In this document: positions 25,101-33,555 of the stretch, in pieces
Position numbering within the stretch: position 1 is the first letter of the stretch
Layout: every line of letters begins with the position of its first letter
DNA from: Nymphaea colorata
Lineage: Eukaryota; Streptophyta; Magnoliopsida; Nymphaeales; Nymphaeaceae
Reading direction: 5' to 3'
Length of the DNA: 64,000 bases
Assembly: GCF_008831285.2 (NCBI RefSeq)
Contig: NC_045140.1
Span: 1,467,528-1,531,527 of the forward strand
Made by a program: the position numbers and the translations under genes
Notes under the pieces: generated by a model
The model's database searches: none
What the model was told of the DNA's origin: nothing
The model's input: only the letters and a program-made list of their open reading frames with translations

Positions 25101-28100
25101 CTTTGTTTGCTGCATTATTCTTCGATTTGTTAAAAGTGCAGGACTGACAGTTTAACTTTTCTCCGAACAGTGAAGGTGCAGGTGGAGGCCATGCACCAGA
25201 TATAATAAAAGTTTGTGGGATTAAAAATGTCTTACCATCTTCAACAAATCCTACACGACCATTTACCTCTAATACCATTGATGAACATCTTGACATGCTG
25301 GTGATTTTTCACTCTCATTTCCCAAGTTGAAGTTAAAGTTTTTTCATGCCACTTAGAATATTTTTACTTTGATTGATCCAGATGGTCTGTCATCACCTTG
25401 ATAAAAACATTTCTGAGGATGTAGCATTTGCTGAATCACGAATTCGAGCAGAGACAATTGCTGCAGAAGATATTTTGCATGACATGGGAGCCATCAGTAT
25501 CATCTCATCTGATTCACAAGCTATGGGTCGTATTGGAGAAGTTTGTATATCTGTCTTCTACTTGAAATTTTCAAGCATGAATCCTTTCATATCTTTTATT
25601 TTTTTGATTTAATTATGTAGGTAATTTTCCAGACATGGATGTCCCAGATTTTGAATTTTGACTTCTAAATATGCATTTTGCGATGACCAATTTGACTTCT
25701 TCAATCAATTAGTTCATTTGTCCAATGCATATGTTGTCAGCACCCTTGTTTTTCTCATTAGATATGGTTTAACTGGGGACTCCTTAAGGAGCTGCGAAAT
25801 GCATTAAATTCTGTATTCAAGTGTTCAGAATGAAGAACATGTCTACTTGAATCTTCTAAACAAGCATAAATGCCTTTGCTAAAAGCCTCTTGTTAATGAC
25901 AATCTTTGAATCTTTGATCTGATTGTACTACCTTAAATCTCCAAACAGAACCCCTTCTTCTCCATGTTAGACGTAATAGCATTTTTTGAAAGCTCCAGCC
26001 TTTAAATATATGCCATCACTATGTCTAAGAAAGTTTGGTACCTTCTCCTATCAGACTGAATGCAATGCTGAAAAGTTTCATTTTTGGTTCTTGACATAAT
26101 AAATGCTTCTTTAGTCCAAACCTTCACAAACTTTTGCATTTGCATATCAGTTAATCTTTTTATAATCTCATTGAAAGCAACGTCAACCTCATTAATCACC
26201 TGGAAATGAAGCTTTCTCCTGATTGTACACCTTGGTCTATGTTGTCTACATCTTCCATGTTATAACCTGTGATTAAGAAATATGTAGGAATGATAGAGAA
26301 AAAGTGAGAAGAAGAAAAGGGAGAGGGAGAGCTCGATCTATTGATTAACTGTTAACCCCTTCTTAGGGATTAGTGAATAAAAAAGAATGAGAATTAGGTA
26401 TTGATAATTTAACTAAACTGCATATAACCACCTAAGCATACACACGTTACTTTTAACACTCGCCTTGAATCTGGAGAATATATGTCTGTATAAACTATTA
26501 TGCTCAATTTATTATTACATTTGGTAAAACCTGAGGCCAAATAACTTGATGAAAACTTCTGTACTAACATATGTAGTGGCAATCAACTTGAATATGTTTC
26601 ATCCTCTTGTAAAACAAGCGATAGTTGGCTATCTATGTGGCTGCTTTATGGTCACACATCATTAGCATTGGGGCTAGATTATCTCCCTGTAGATCCCTCA
26701 GTATGGATCTAGTCCACATCATTTGGCTACATTCTGAGTCATGCCTTTGTATTTTGATTCGGCACTGTGTCAGGCTACCACAATCTGCTTTTTACTTCTT
26801 CATGTAATTAAGTTTCTTCCTACAAACACACAAAATCTTGTGGTGAACTTTCTATGGTCAATGGCTCTTCTATAGTCAACAACAGAATGTGCAACTATAT
26901 CTAGAGAAGACCTATACTATTGCCAATGGCTTTTGCTGTTGGAAATTGAATTACCCACGGTATTTTTCCCAACGACCATGGATCCATGGGGAATTCATTT
27001 CCTCACAGCTTTGGGGGGATTTTGCCAACGGTTCGAACCATTGCTAAAAACCAACATTGTTGTAGTGTTTTAACGTTTTGGTGAATAGGTTTTTCTCGTA
27101 GGGCTTCGTCACACTGACCAATTTTGCATTGAACATGGTTAGAAGATTGTGTAAAAGTCAATTAGCTCTTTCTTTTCTAGATGGCTGTCGATTATTTATT
27201 CTTTAACATGGATCCTACCATAAACCATCAATTTGCTTTGACAGTTGTCTTCAAGTTGAGTGGTTAGAGATGTCAACAGATTGGATTCGATTCGGGTATA
27301 CCCTTAATTGTATCCATTTTTTTTATATTCTCGTATTCAAATTCAAACAAAGAAGAGTCATATATGAATCTGATTTCACAATCTGAATCCAATTTTTACA
27401 TTCATATCCGGATCTGAATTTTGAACTGAATTTTTGACCAATTTTTAAAACATAAGAGCATTGGATATAGGATAAAATTAAATCTGATCTGATTTCTTAA
27501 TCAGATATTAATTTTTTTTCTATATCCGATTTTTTTTGGAACGGTTCAGTCAGACCTCCTATACAAAACGGATATTTTGCATCCTTACGAGTGGACATCA
27601 TTTGATTTCAAAGTTATATAAAGGAAAACTGGAGATAATTGCTTTTTCTAACCGCACCTGTTTTCAAAAGTTAATACAATGCAATCACTAGCATGTGAAA
27701 TCCCACAAAACAATTATGGACAAATTGTGGAAATTATTCAAATTTTAAAATATTGTGCCTATTTACTGTTCAAATTTGATACAAAAATATAAGAGTACAG
27801 TATTGGGAAGGTTTTGGTAGATATTCTTGGGGGATGAGGCCAAGTTAATTTAAGTCCATTAATTTATGGAAAAGGGTAAGATTCCAAACTCTGTCCAAAC
27901 AAAAGGAAACAAAAGCAAAGTCTTCAAGAGGTGGGCGAAGGGCACATGGAAGCATCCAAGCAGCTTCTTAGAACATCCAATTTCTATGCTCAAGACTGAG
28001 TCAAGATTACATGTCATTAAGTCCACTGATGGCCTTTGATGTGAAATTTAATTTGTTCCATATGACCCACAAACTACATCCACAAGGTAGTGGATTAAGT

Positions 28101-30276
28101 CACTCGGTGGAGTGACACCCCCCAAGTGAAACACCCTTTAGAATTCTAATGGAGGAGAATGATCAGCTTTCAGAAAGCTGCTTTCTCTTTATATTGTTGC
28201 TTGCTGGCATGTTTGTCTTACTGGTAACGGCTGAAGCTGCCAATAACAAATCTGTATTTCCTTTTAATAGACAAAGGTGTAGAGTTACAGTTTTCAACAA
28301 CTTTTTCTTCTTTATATTATTGCTTGCTGGCATGCTTGTCTTACTGGCAACGGCTGAAGCTGCCATAATGGATCTGTATTTCCTTTACAATAGACCAAGA
28401 TTATATCAATTGGAAGAAATTTGAAGTTCTTTTATTCAGATTTTAAAGTTGTAATGAGGTCGTGGCTGTGATTTTCATTTAATTTATCTCATGTGAAAAT
28501 TTGTGTTATGTGGTATTGAAGGTTTTATTACTAGCTTGTGTCACTTATATTGCTTTCAGGTAATCACTCGAACATGGCAAACTGCTCACAAAATGAAACT
28601 GCAAAGAGGAAACTCAATTGAGCCTATGGGTGACCAAAATGACAACTTCCGGATAAAAAGATATATTGCAAAGTACACCATAAACCCAGCGATAGCCAAC
28701 GGTTTTTGCCATCTTCTGGGGTCAGTTGAGGTATAGCCTTCTTTTGCTAAATTCTGCTACTTATTCTTTTAATTTGCTATGTTATATGTATTCTGTCGAC
28801 GTGGATGTTGCTATCTAATCTATCTAGCATAAATATTAACAGTTAAAGCTTAGAAGTTAGAAAACATAGTTCTTAATCATAAAACGTGATCTCATTATTC
28901 TTCAAGTTTCTGATAAGTTTTTAAAGGGAAGAAAATTCGACATGAGTGGGTGGTTCTGACATGATTACTTTGTATCTCAACAGAAAGGGAAATTAGCTGA
29001 TCTCGTTCTGTGGAAACCTTCATTTTTTGGTTCCAAGCCAGAAATGGTGATAAAGGGTGGCTTTGTTGCATGGGCTGATATGGGAGATCCAAATGCTAGC
29101 ATTCCTACGCCAGAACCTGTAATAATCACTTCCTTCTTGTTTGGCATTTCATACAATCGATATCAGGGAAGCAGTTTTTCCTTTTCTAGCATACTACTCC
29201 TCTTTCAAGATAAACTACATACTTGAAATCTTGGTATTCAATCATGTGGATTTTCAACTCGATTTTATATGAGTAGGCAATGGCCTTTAAGTGCGATATG
29301 TTTATTTCATTTAGGTTGAATGTGGCATTTTTACAGGTGCAGCATTCCGCTGAGTGGGAACATTGTGGGATCACCATCTTAAATATCCTTGACATTGGGA
29401 GCAGCCCTGCAAAGGGCATGCCGCTACCTTATTTCCAGGATCCCATCTCCATTCTCTTAGGAGGGCCATAATCAGTCAATTACTCTTCCTATTTGCAAAG
29501 CATGCTTGCAATGGACCACCACCCCACTGCATGTGAGCTGCAAGTTGAGTCCCAATCCTGCATCTGAGTAAAAGTTCCTGACCACTGCCATCTTCTTTGC
29601 ACTTTCAAACCAATTTGGCCTAATGGCTATAGTAGAGCAAAAAGTGGAACATCTGTAGAGGCACTGTAGTATGCATGCAAATTGTCAGACCAAGGACAGT
29701 TTAACACACTGAGAGTTGGTACAAGAAAATTTGTCAAAAATGATGTACCAGATTCAACCCATTTGTGTCCCTACCTCTAGCATGTTCACCTAATATAATC
29801 CCATATGAATTTTTACGAAATTCATGAATTAAGTTTCCGAATCTCATCTATTGTTAATTTGAACATGAATCAATACAGGTGTTTATGAGACCTATGTTTG
29901 GTGCATATGGGAGGGCTGGAAGCAACACTTCTGTTGCTTTTGTTAGCAAGGCAAGTGACTGTTTGCTCTTGTATGAAGAATATTTATTGCAATCTCTCTC
30001 CGTATGGTTATTGCGAAAGTTTCTTGAGATGGTTTATCTTATTTTGTTAACTAGGCTGCAAATGAAAACGATATTTCAAAGTTGTATGGTCTTAAGAAGC
30101 GAGTGGAAGCAGTCAAACATGTGCGTGGGCTGACCAAATTGGACATGAAGCTCAATGATGCACTCCCTCACATAGAAGTTGATCCTGAAACATATGAAGT
30201 TACTGCAGATGGCGAGCTTCTTACTTGTGAACCCCTCAGTGCTGTTCCACTCTCTCAAAATTACTATCTTTTCTAG
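2835..30276 (+). CDS. URE: urease (urea amidohydrolase), complete, 18 exons
   Basis: Cytosolic nickel urease (EC 3.5.1.5), which hydrolyses urea to ammonia and carbamate. It is the single-chain plant form with the gamma, beta and alpha regions fused in order; 835 residues against about 840 in jack bean. Coding exons: 2835-2960, 4577-4647, 7298-7343, 7944-8049, 10578-10720, 12977-13087, 15636-15793, 15907-16285, 16372-16480, 17075-17214, 18043-18180, 18272-18363, 25171-25300, 25382-25540, 28560-28730, 28984-29118, 29879-29950, 30055-30276. Every join keeps frame. The start [11 protein letters not shown] fits the family. All catalytic residues are present: Ni ligands H401, H403, carbamylated K484, H513, H539 and D627, plus flap C586-H587. 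Other visible motifs are [17 protein letters not shown] and [10 protein letters not shown]. Intron 17 uses a GC donor. Activation would need UreD, UreF and UreG encoded elsewhere. Large introns hold many transposons, but no exon is broken. Confidence 0.97.
3430..3790. repeat. LTR-like fragment in urease intron 1
   Basis: A stretch in intron 1 with the look of a retrotransposon LTR. It includes a long imperfect hairpin at 3643-3717, with arms GGGAGATGGCTGTTGA and TTCAACAGCC...CTCCC around an inner CCAACGG/CCGTTGG pair. The same CTAGCCGTTGGA word recurs in intron 5 near 11316. No internal coding region or target duplication was found, so solo-LTR status is a guess. Confidence 0.35.
5985..6260 (-). 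mobile_element. LINE (L1-type) reverse-transcriptase remnant
   Basis: Read on the minus strand within urease intron 2, a decayed frame contains [13 protein letters not shown], matching the LINE motif GLRQGDPLSPLLF, preceded by LFPPSK where the family often has FF.S(R/K). About 40 codons later comes FVDDILLC, matching the FADD active-site motif. Stop codons interrupt the frame. No ends, poly-A tail or ORF1 were recognised, so this is a dead internal fragment. Confidence 0.65.
7455..7925. repeat. diverged direct repeat in urease intron 3
   Basis: The segments near 7465-7550 and 7850-7925 share the word TTTTCTTGATATTAAAAA and matching flanks about CTCC...CA...CTTTGATGTT. They look like a local duplication about 390 bp apart. 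The second copy runs to within 20 bp of exon 4. Confidence 0.45.
9131..9152. repeat. (TG)n microsatellite
   Basis: TG-dinucleotide run at the edge of the left LTR copy. A GA run of about 19 bp lies nearby at 9582-9600. Confidence 0.8.
9929..9999 (-). repeat. duplicated primer-binding site of the Copia element
   Basis: The segment GCCAAAGAGAAGAACCTGAC followed by TTTGATACC occurs at 9929-9957 and again at 9971-9999, a 42-bp tandem step. Each carries a full tRNA-Met-type primer-binding site on the minus strand. Only the second directly abuts the LTR. Confidence 0.6.
11040..11460. repeat. LTR-like fragment with 18-bp palindrome in urease intron 5
   Basis: A non-coding repeat-like stretch in intron 5. 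It contains the perfect palindrome CGGCTAGAATTCTAGCCG at 11306-11323, and shares CTAGCCGTTGGA with the intron 1 fragment. The polarity and ends are not clear, and no second LTR copy was seen. Confidence 0.3.
14030..14470. repeat. diverged internal duplication in urease intron 6
   Basis: Two related segments, about 14100-14220 and 14340-14455, share TTAATCAAAT, a CATTAGACTAATT/CATTGGATCAATT phrase, TTATCTAA-type words and TTTAGGTTTT in the same order. This looks like an old tandem duplication or a degenerate MITE. No terminal inverted repeats were identified. Confidence 0.4.
17333..17351. repeat. (GT)n microsatellite in urease intron 10
   Basis: A short GT run. The rest of introns 9 and 10 shows no recognisable element. 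Confidence 0.7.
19434..19484. repeat. 11-bp perfect inverted repeat
   Basis: GGTGCCACACT at 19434-19444 is mirrored by AGTGTGGCACC at 19474-19484 with a 29-base spacer. Confidence 0.7.
19757..19798. repeat. 17-bp perfect hairpin, 8-base loop
   Basis: CTTCTTAAAAGGATGAC at 19757-19773 is perfectly complementary to GTCATCCTTTTAAGAAG at 19782-19798. The loop is TAGGCCTT. It lies in intron 12 and would fold strongly in the pre-mRNA or form a cruciform in DNA. Confidence 0.85.
20543..20547. repeat. target-site duplication (left) of Gypsy element
   Basis: ACAAC directly before the 5' LTR, repeated exactly at 24172-24176 after the 3' LTR. Confidence 0.9.
20548..21000 (+). repeat. 5' LTR of the Gypsy element
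   Basis: 453 bp, bounded by TGATGC and GCATCA. Its first 170 bp or so carry a diverged copy of the polyprotein tail. A TATA-like TATAAAT lies at about 20850-20856, matching the one in the 3' LTR. It ends with a short GATGCAAGTTAGTTTGCATC insertion-like duplication absent from the 3' LTR. Confidence 0.9.
21010..23921 (+). pseudogene. Gypsy pol remnant (RT, RNase H, integrase)
   Basis: From 21010 the frame enters the region before reverse transcriptase ([15 protein letters not shown]). RT motifs include [20 protein letters not shown] and active-site YFDDILV. RNase H shows [13 protein letters not shown] and DHETLKYL. Integrase has a zinc-binding CCTCQ, then catalytic-core landmarks SMDFI, SDRDTRF and HPQTDGQTE, then a GPF module (PRKYGPFRI). 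Longest open stretch: 21570-23540, 656 codons. Defects are a 1-nt frameshift near 21205-21215 and stops at 21255, 21495, 21507, 21543 and 23538. The tail after the last stop continues to 23921 inside the 3' LTR. Domain order RT-RH-INT defines Ty3/Gypsy. Confidence 0.9.
21085..21198 (+). repeat. in-frame 57-bp tandem duplication in pol
   Basis: The 57-bp unit starting TTGCCTCCGGTATTGCC occurs at 21085-21141 and exactly again at 21142-21198. It equals 19 codons, just before the RT domain. Confidence 0.95.
23741..24171 (+). repeat. 3' LTR of the Gypsy element
   Basis: 431 bp, bounded by TGATGC and GCATCA. The polyprotein tail frame crosses its left edge and stops at 23919-23921. A purine-rich AGGGAAGAA lies directly before it and may be the polypurine tract. 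A TATAAAT lies at about 24041-24047. Confidence 0.9.
24172..24176. repeat. target-site duplication (right) of Gypsy element
   Basis: ACAAC, identical to 20543-20547. Confidence 0.9.
24177..25170. other. urease intron 12, part after the Gypsy insertion
   Basis: Non-coding. A C-rich CTCCCCTCC stretch lies near 24810-24840. No gene or clear repeat is seen. Confidence 0.5.
26259..26850 (-). mobile_element. Copia 3' fragment: RNase H plus LTR
   Basis: Within urease intron 14, read on the minus strand, decayed coding sequence resembles Copia RNase [11 protein letters not shown] (cf. VSWRSKKQ region), a DHKAA motif in place of [19 protein letters not shown] for the usual FHERTKHIEVDCH, then [11 protein letters not shown]. 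It is followed by a 200-bp LTR at 26259-26458, which on this strand begins TGTTAAAAG and ends TTATAACA. No 5' half is present. Stops and indels make it dead. Confidence 0.75.
26880..27068 (-). mobile_element. CACTA-like terminus
   Basis: On the minus strand, from 27068, the sequence starts CACTACAACAATGTTGG and continues with CAATGG and AACCGTTGGCAAAA-type words, like the subterminal repeats of CACTA (En/Spm) elements. GCCAATGGCTTTTGC near 26925 fits the same pattern. The other end was not found, and the boundary at 26880 is approximate. Confidence 0.45.
27069..28117 (+). repeat. local repeat family, copy A (in urease intron 14)
   Basis: Copy A shares ordered blocks with copy B (about 32464-33555): TTAACGTTTTGGTGAAT, GGGCTTCGTCACACT, ACATGGATCCTACCAT, GGAAAACTGGAGA, TTTTGGTAGATATTCTT, and ACAAAAGGAA...AGATTACATGTCATTA, ending near GGATTAAGTCAC. 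It carries a 325-bp nested MITE that copy B lacks. It has no coding capacity and may be a non-autonomous transposon or a duplicated upstream region of some gene. Confidence 0.75.
27258..27594. mobile_element. hAT-like MITE nested in copy A
   Basis: A 325-bp insertion at 27264-27588 interrupts copy A relative to copy B. GAGTGG flanks both sides (27258-27263 and 27589-27594), while copy B has a single AAGTGG at the same point. The ends TTAGAGATGTCAA and (reverse) GTAAGGATGCAA form weak inverted repeats. The interior alternates GAATCTGA-type and GGATATCC-like words, common in plant hAT MITEs. Confidence 0.65.
28149..28424 (+). CDS. small ORF with duplicated hydrophobic segment (hypothetical)
   Basis: A 91-codon frame starts [14 protein letters not shown] just after repeat copy A, inside urease intron 14. 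It has two near-identical hydrophobic segments, [17 protein letters not shown] and [17 protein letters not shown], each resembling a plant signal peptide with an AEA cleavage region. The DNA is a tandem duplication (about 28180-28278 and 28307-28400). No family is recognised. It may be a first-exon fragment of a secreted peptide gene carried along with copy A, or a chance frame; it is not part of urease. Confidence 0.35.
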   Translation: MEENDQLSESCFLFILLLAGMFVLLVTAEAANNKSVFPFNRQRCRVTVFNNFFFFILLLAGMLVLLATAEAAIMDLYFLYNRPRLYQLEEI

Positions 30277-30365
30277 TCTTGAACTAGTGCGTGTGAGTTT
30301 TCTTTTCGTTCTCTTGTTTGTATCTTATGCATTTAATGAGGAATCCTTCATTTCTTTAAGCTCCA

Positions 30366-30716
30366 TGCATAATAATGTAGGCACAAGTTCTGAATTTTCT
30401 GATGTATATGCCTTCAACTGCAAGGAACTATTGAATGTTCTTGTGTCAACTTTCAGAGTTTTGCTCTCCAAGCTAGTGCTTTAGGCAAAACAAGCTTGAG
30501 GTTTGTATCTTCACACACTTAAACTGCCAGTATGCGATATAATCTTTAAATTTCATGTTTGACAATGCAGGCAGAGGTTCTGAATTATGCCTTAAACCGC
30601 AAGGAACTGCTAAATTTTCTTTTATGATTTCGGAGATTTGCTTTGCATTCTAATGTTTTAGGCAAAACAAGTTTGAGGGTTGTATTGTCACGCACTTAGA
30701 CTGCCAGTCTGCCATC
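30366..30716. repeat. 190-bp tandem duplication in urease 3' region
   Basis: Two diverged units, about 30366-30535 and 30556-30716, share TAGGCAAAACAAG, GTTCTGAATT, CGCAAGGAACT-type words and ACTGCCAGT in the same order with a 190-bp step. They begin about 90 bp after the urease stop codon and so probably lie in or beside the 3' UTR. Confidence 0.75.
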
Positions 30717-32463
30717 GATGTGTACTTCAATATGCCAGCGACCAGTTCCCAAGTTTGAGGGAAATGACTGAATGTAATATACCTCTGAACTCCTGTTGGG
30801 TCTCTAGATTGATCAATCAACCATAATTTTGCTTTTGAAATGTACATGTCTGAAACCTCCGCTAATGGTTCATACTGACTCGTCACCTTGATTGTCTGTA
30901 GAGTTTGCTCTAAACCCACACCTCTTCCCAAGTTTTTATGCAACTCCAGCTATTCTCCAGTGTAATCACTTTCATAGAGGTTCCTCTGGCCGCTTCTTAA
31001 TTTGTGTTTTATATAACTAGCCTCACGTGGATGTCCTGGGCAGGTTTTTGAGGCTTGACCAATAAAAAGGATAGAGGCCCATTCTGGTATTTGACGTTCC
31101 TAAGCTACAATGTCAGATAGAGTGTGTGTATAGGAAATTAAATGTTTCTTCCGAATATAATACAATCGCAGAGCCTGGAGAATTGTATGAAAATGATGCC
31201 CAAAGTATTAATCCATTTCGTTTGCACTATGACAAAAAATTTTAGATTAGAAATTACTTTTTCATACAAAAGCATGAATCATCCGAACATTGGGTCATGC
31301 TTGGCCTTAAGCTTCTTCACATCTCTCTAGATGCTGGGAACAAGCTAAACAGGGTCGCAGGCAATCAAGGGCAGCCACCTGGTTGAGTTGGAGCTCGAGG
31401 ATTAGTAGCTTCCTTTAAGTTGCTCTTCAAGGCACTCATCATCTTAAACGGGAAATTTTGGTCCTTTATGATACTGATTTCTTATCACGATGATTCACAA
31501 TGCAAGTTAGTCAAACTGCAACCCTTAGGCTATTTCTTGTAAATGCACCAAGAAGAGTCGATCATCGAATAAATGAGCTGAGTTTTATTGTAGCAATGAC
31601 TTGAGCTTTATTTCCCTAAATATGCGGTTTGTGAAAAAAATTAAAGGCAAGTTCAAAAATTTTCAATTGGTCACTAGGAGGGCAAAAAATTGTGGAATAT
31701 CGACTTGACATTTATAAGAAGAAAGGAATAATTTTTCAACAAGTATGCATTTGTGAAAAAATATCTTGGCTGTCTATTCCAAGGAAATCAAATTGCGGAG
31801 ATTAAATTACAAGAAGTCAAGTTGTTCTTTCAAGAGTCTCAAATATCTTTCAAATGAAGAGAAAGGGGGAAACAAAGAGATCATTTTCCTTAAACAAATT
31901 TTCTTGTCTCTTTTGAGGGGTGTTTCGGATTCTTGAAGGAACATCTTGGTTTCTATATTTACAAATTAATATACACTATTTGGTTTCTTTAAGATCAATA
32001 ACCTAGTTAATTCTCCTCAAAAATTGGTATAAGAGGGTTTGATTACTACTCCCCTGCCCTTCTCTCTCTTTCTATCATCTATATATATGTGCAAAATGCT
32101 CTATTGTGTCGAACTATAAACTGTCTTTCCCCAGTTTATCATAAAGGGGTATTCTGGGTTTGTGTAAAAAGTTTTCACTATTCAGAGATATATGGCAGCC
32201 CTTTATCACGGAAGAATTGAACGAATATAACTCAGAGCAAGGTGCATTGTAGAATATATATCGGCACTGTGCTACAAGATAACCAAAGGTACGGTGTCAA
32301 CTGGAGTACATTTTGTAACGCAGCCAACATGGGGAGGAGTGGGGTTGCCCTTCACGCCCTTACCCCATAAAATACAATTCACTCACACTCTATATGGTGA
32401 TATTTCTTTAATTTTTCCATTTTAGAATATTCCATGTTTTACAGCTAATTTTCTTCTTAACAT
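30717..32463. other. intergenic DNA downstream of urease
   Basis: No gene is recognised on either strand. The urease polyadenylation site is somewhere after 30276 but no single signal stands out. Confidence 0.4.
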
Positions 32464-33555
32464 TTAACGTTTTGGTGAATTGGTTCTTCTCTTAGGGCTT
32501 CGTCACACTAACCAATTTTGTCGTGACCATGATTAGAAGACTATGTAAGACTAAATTATCTCTTGCTTTGTTAGATGGTCATCGTTTATCTACTCTTCAA
32601 CATGGATCCTACCATCAACCATCAATTTTCTTTGACAGTTGTATCCAAGTTCAAGTGGGCATCATTTCATCTCTTAGAGCCCATTTGAATACATATTACT
32701 AAATTCCCAGGCTTTAAACTGTTGGGTATTTAATACTTTGTATTTTTTTTGGAGGAATTTTTGTTTCACCTTTCATTTATCCCATTTGTTTGATTTTTTG
32801 GAACTTTTGTTCCGAGCATTGAGAAGTTGACAAACAAAAAAATTCTCTTGACATTAAAGTTCCACCTATCTTGATGAAACTTCAATGTCAGTAGTTGAGT
32901 TTCATAATTATTCCAAAACTCATTACACTAAAGTTCTGTATTTATTTACAATTGGAACTTTCCACCGAGTTTTACTTCAAGTTCCAGCTCTATACTAAAA
33001 ACTTCATGTATTCAAACCGGCCCTCAAGGAAAACTGGAGACATTGCTTTTTTCTAACCGCATGTTTTCAAAAGTCAATACCGTGCAAGCGCCTAGCATGT
33101 GAAATCCAACAAAACGAACATGATTTTGCAAGATAAACCTAAATCTATTGACAATTTGTGTAAATTATTCAAATTTTAAAAAGTTGTGCCTATTTATTAC
33201 TATCCAAATTTGTTGACTTGATTGAGGATTGATATAAAAATATGAGAGTACAGTGTCAGGAAGGTTTTGGTAGATATTCTTCGGTGAAGAGGCCAGGTTA
33301 ATTTAGGTCCACTAATTTATCAAGGAGGGAAAGCTTCCAAACCCTGTCCAAACAAAAGGAAGCAAAAGCAAAGTCGTCAAGTGGTGGATGAAGGGCGCAA
33401 GGAAGCCTCGGAGCAGCTTCGTAGAACACCCAATTCAAGACTGAGTCAAGATTACATGTCATTAGGTCCACTGATGTTCGTTGATGTGAAATTTAATTTG
33501 TTCCATATGACCCAAAAGCCACCTCAAGGCAGTAGATTAAGTCACCCGGGCGGTG
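32464..33555 (+). repeat. local repeat family, copy B
   Basis: Same orientation and same block order as copy A (27069-28117), about 5.4 kb downstream of it. It lacks the hAT-like MITE of copy A but holds a different one (32677-33025). The right edge ends with AGATTAAGTCACCC, after which A, B and C no longer match. No coding capacity. Confidence 0.75.
32674..33025. mobile_element. PIF/Harbinger-like MITE nested in copy B
   Basis: A 349-bp insertion at 32677-33025, absent from copy A. The left end GAGCCCATTTGAATACAT and the right end read in reverse, GAGGGCCGGTTTGAATACAT, share TTTGAATACAT and a GAG start. A TTA precedes the left end, as expected for Harbinger targets, but the right-hand duplicate is not intact. 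It has no coding capacity. Confidence 0.6.
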
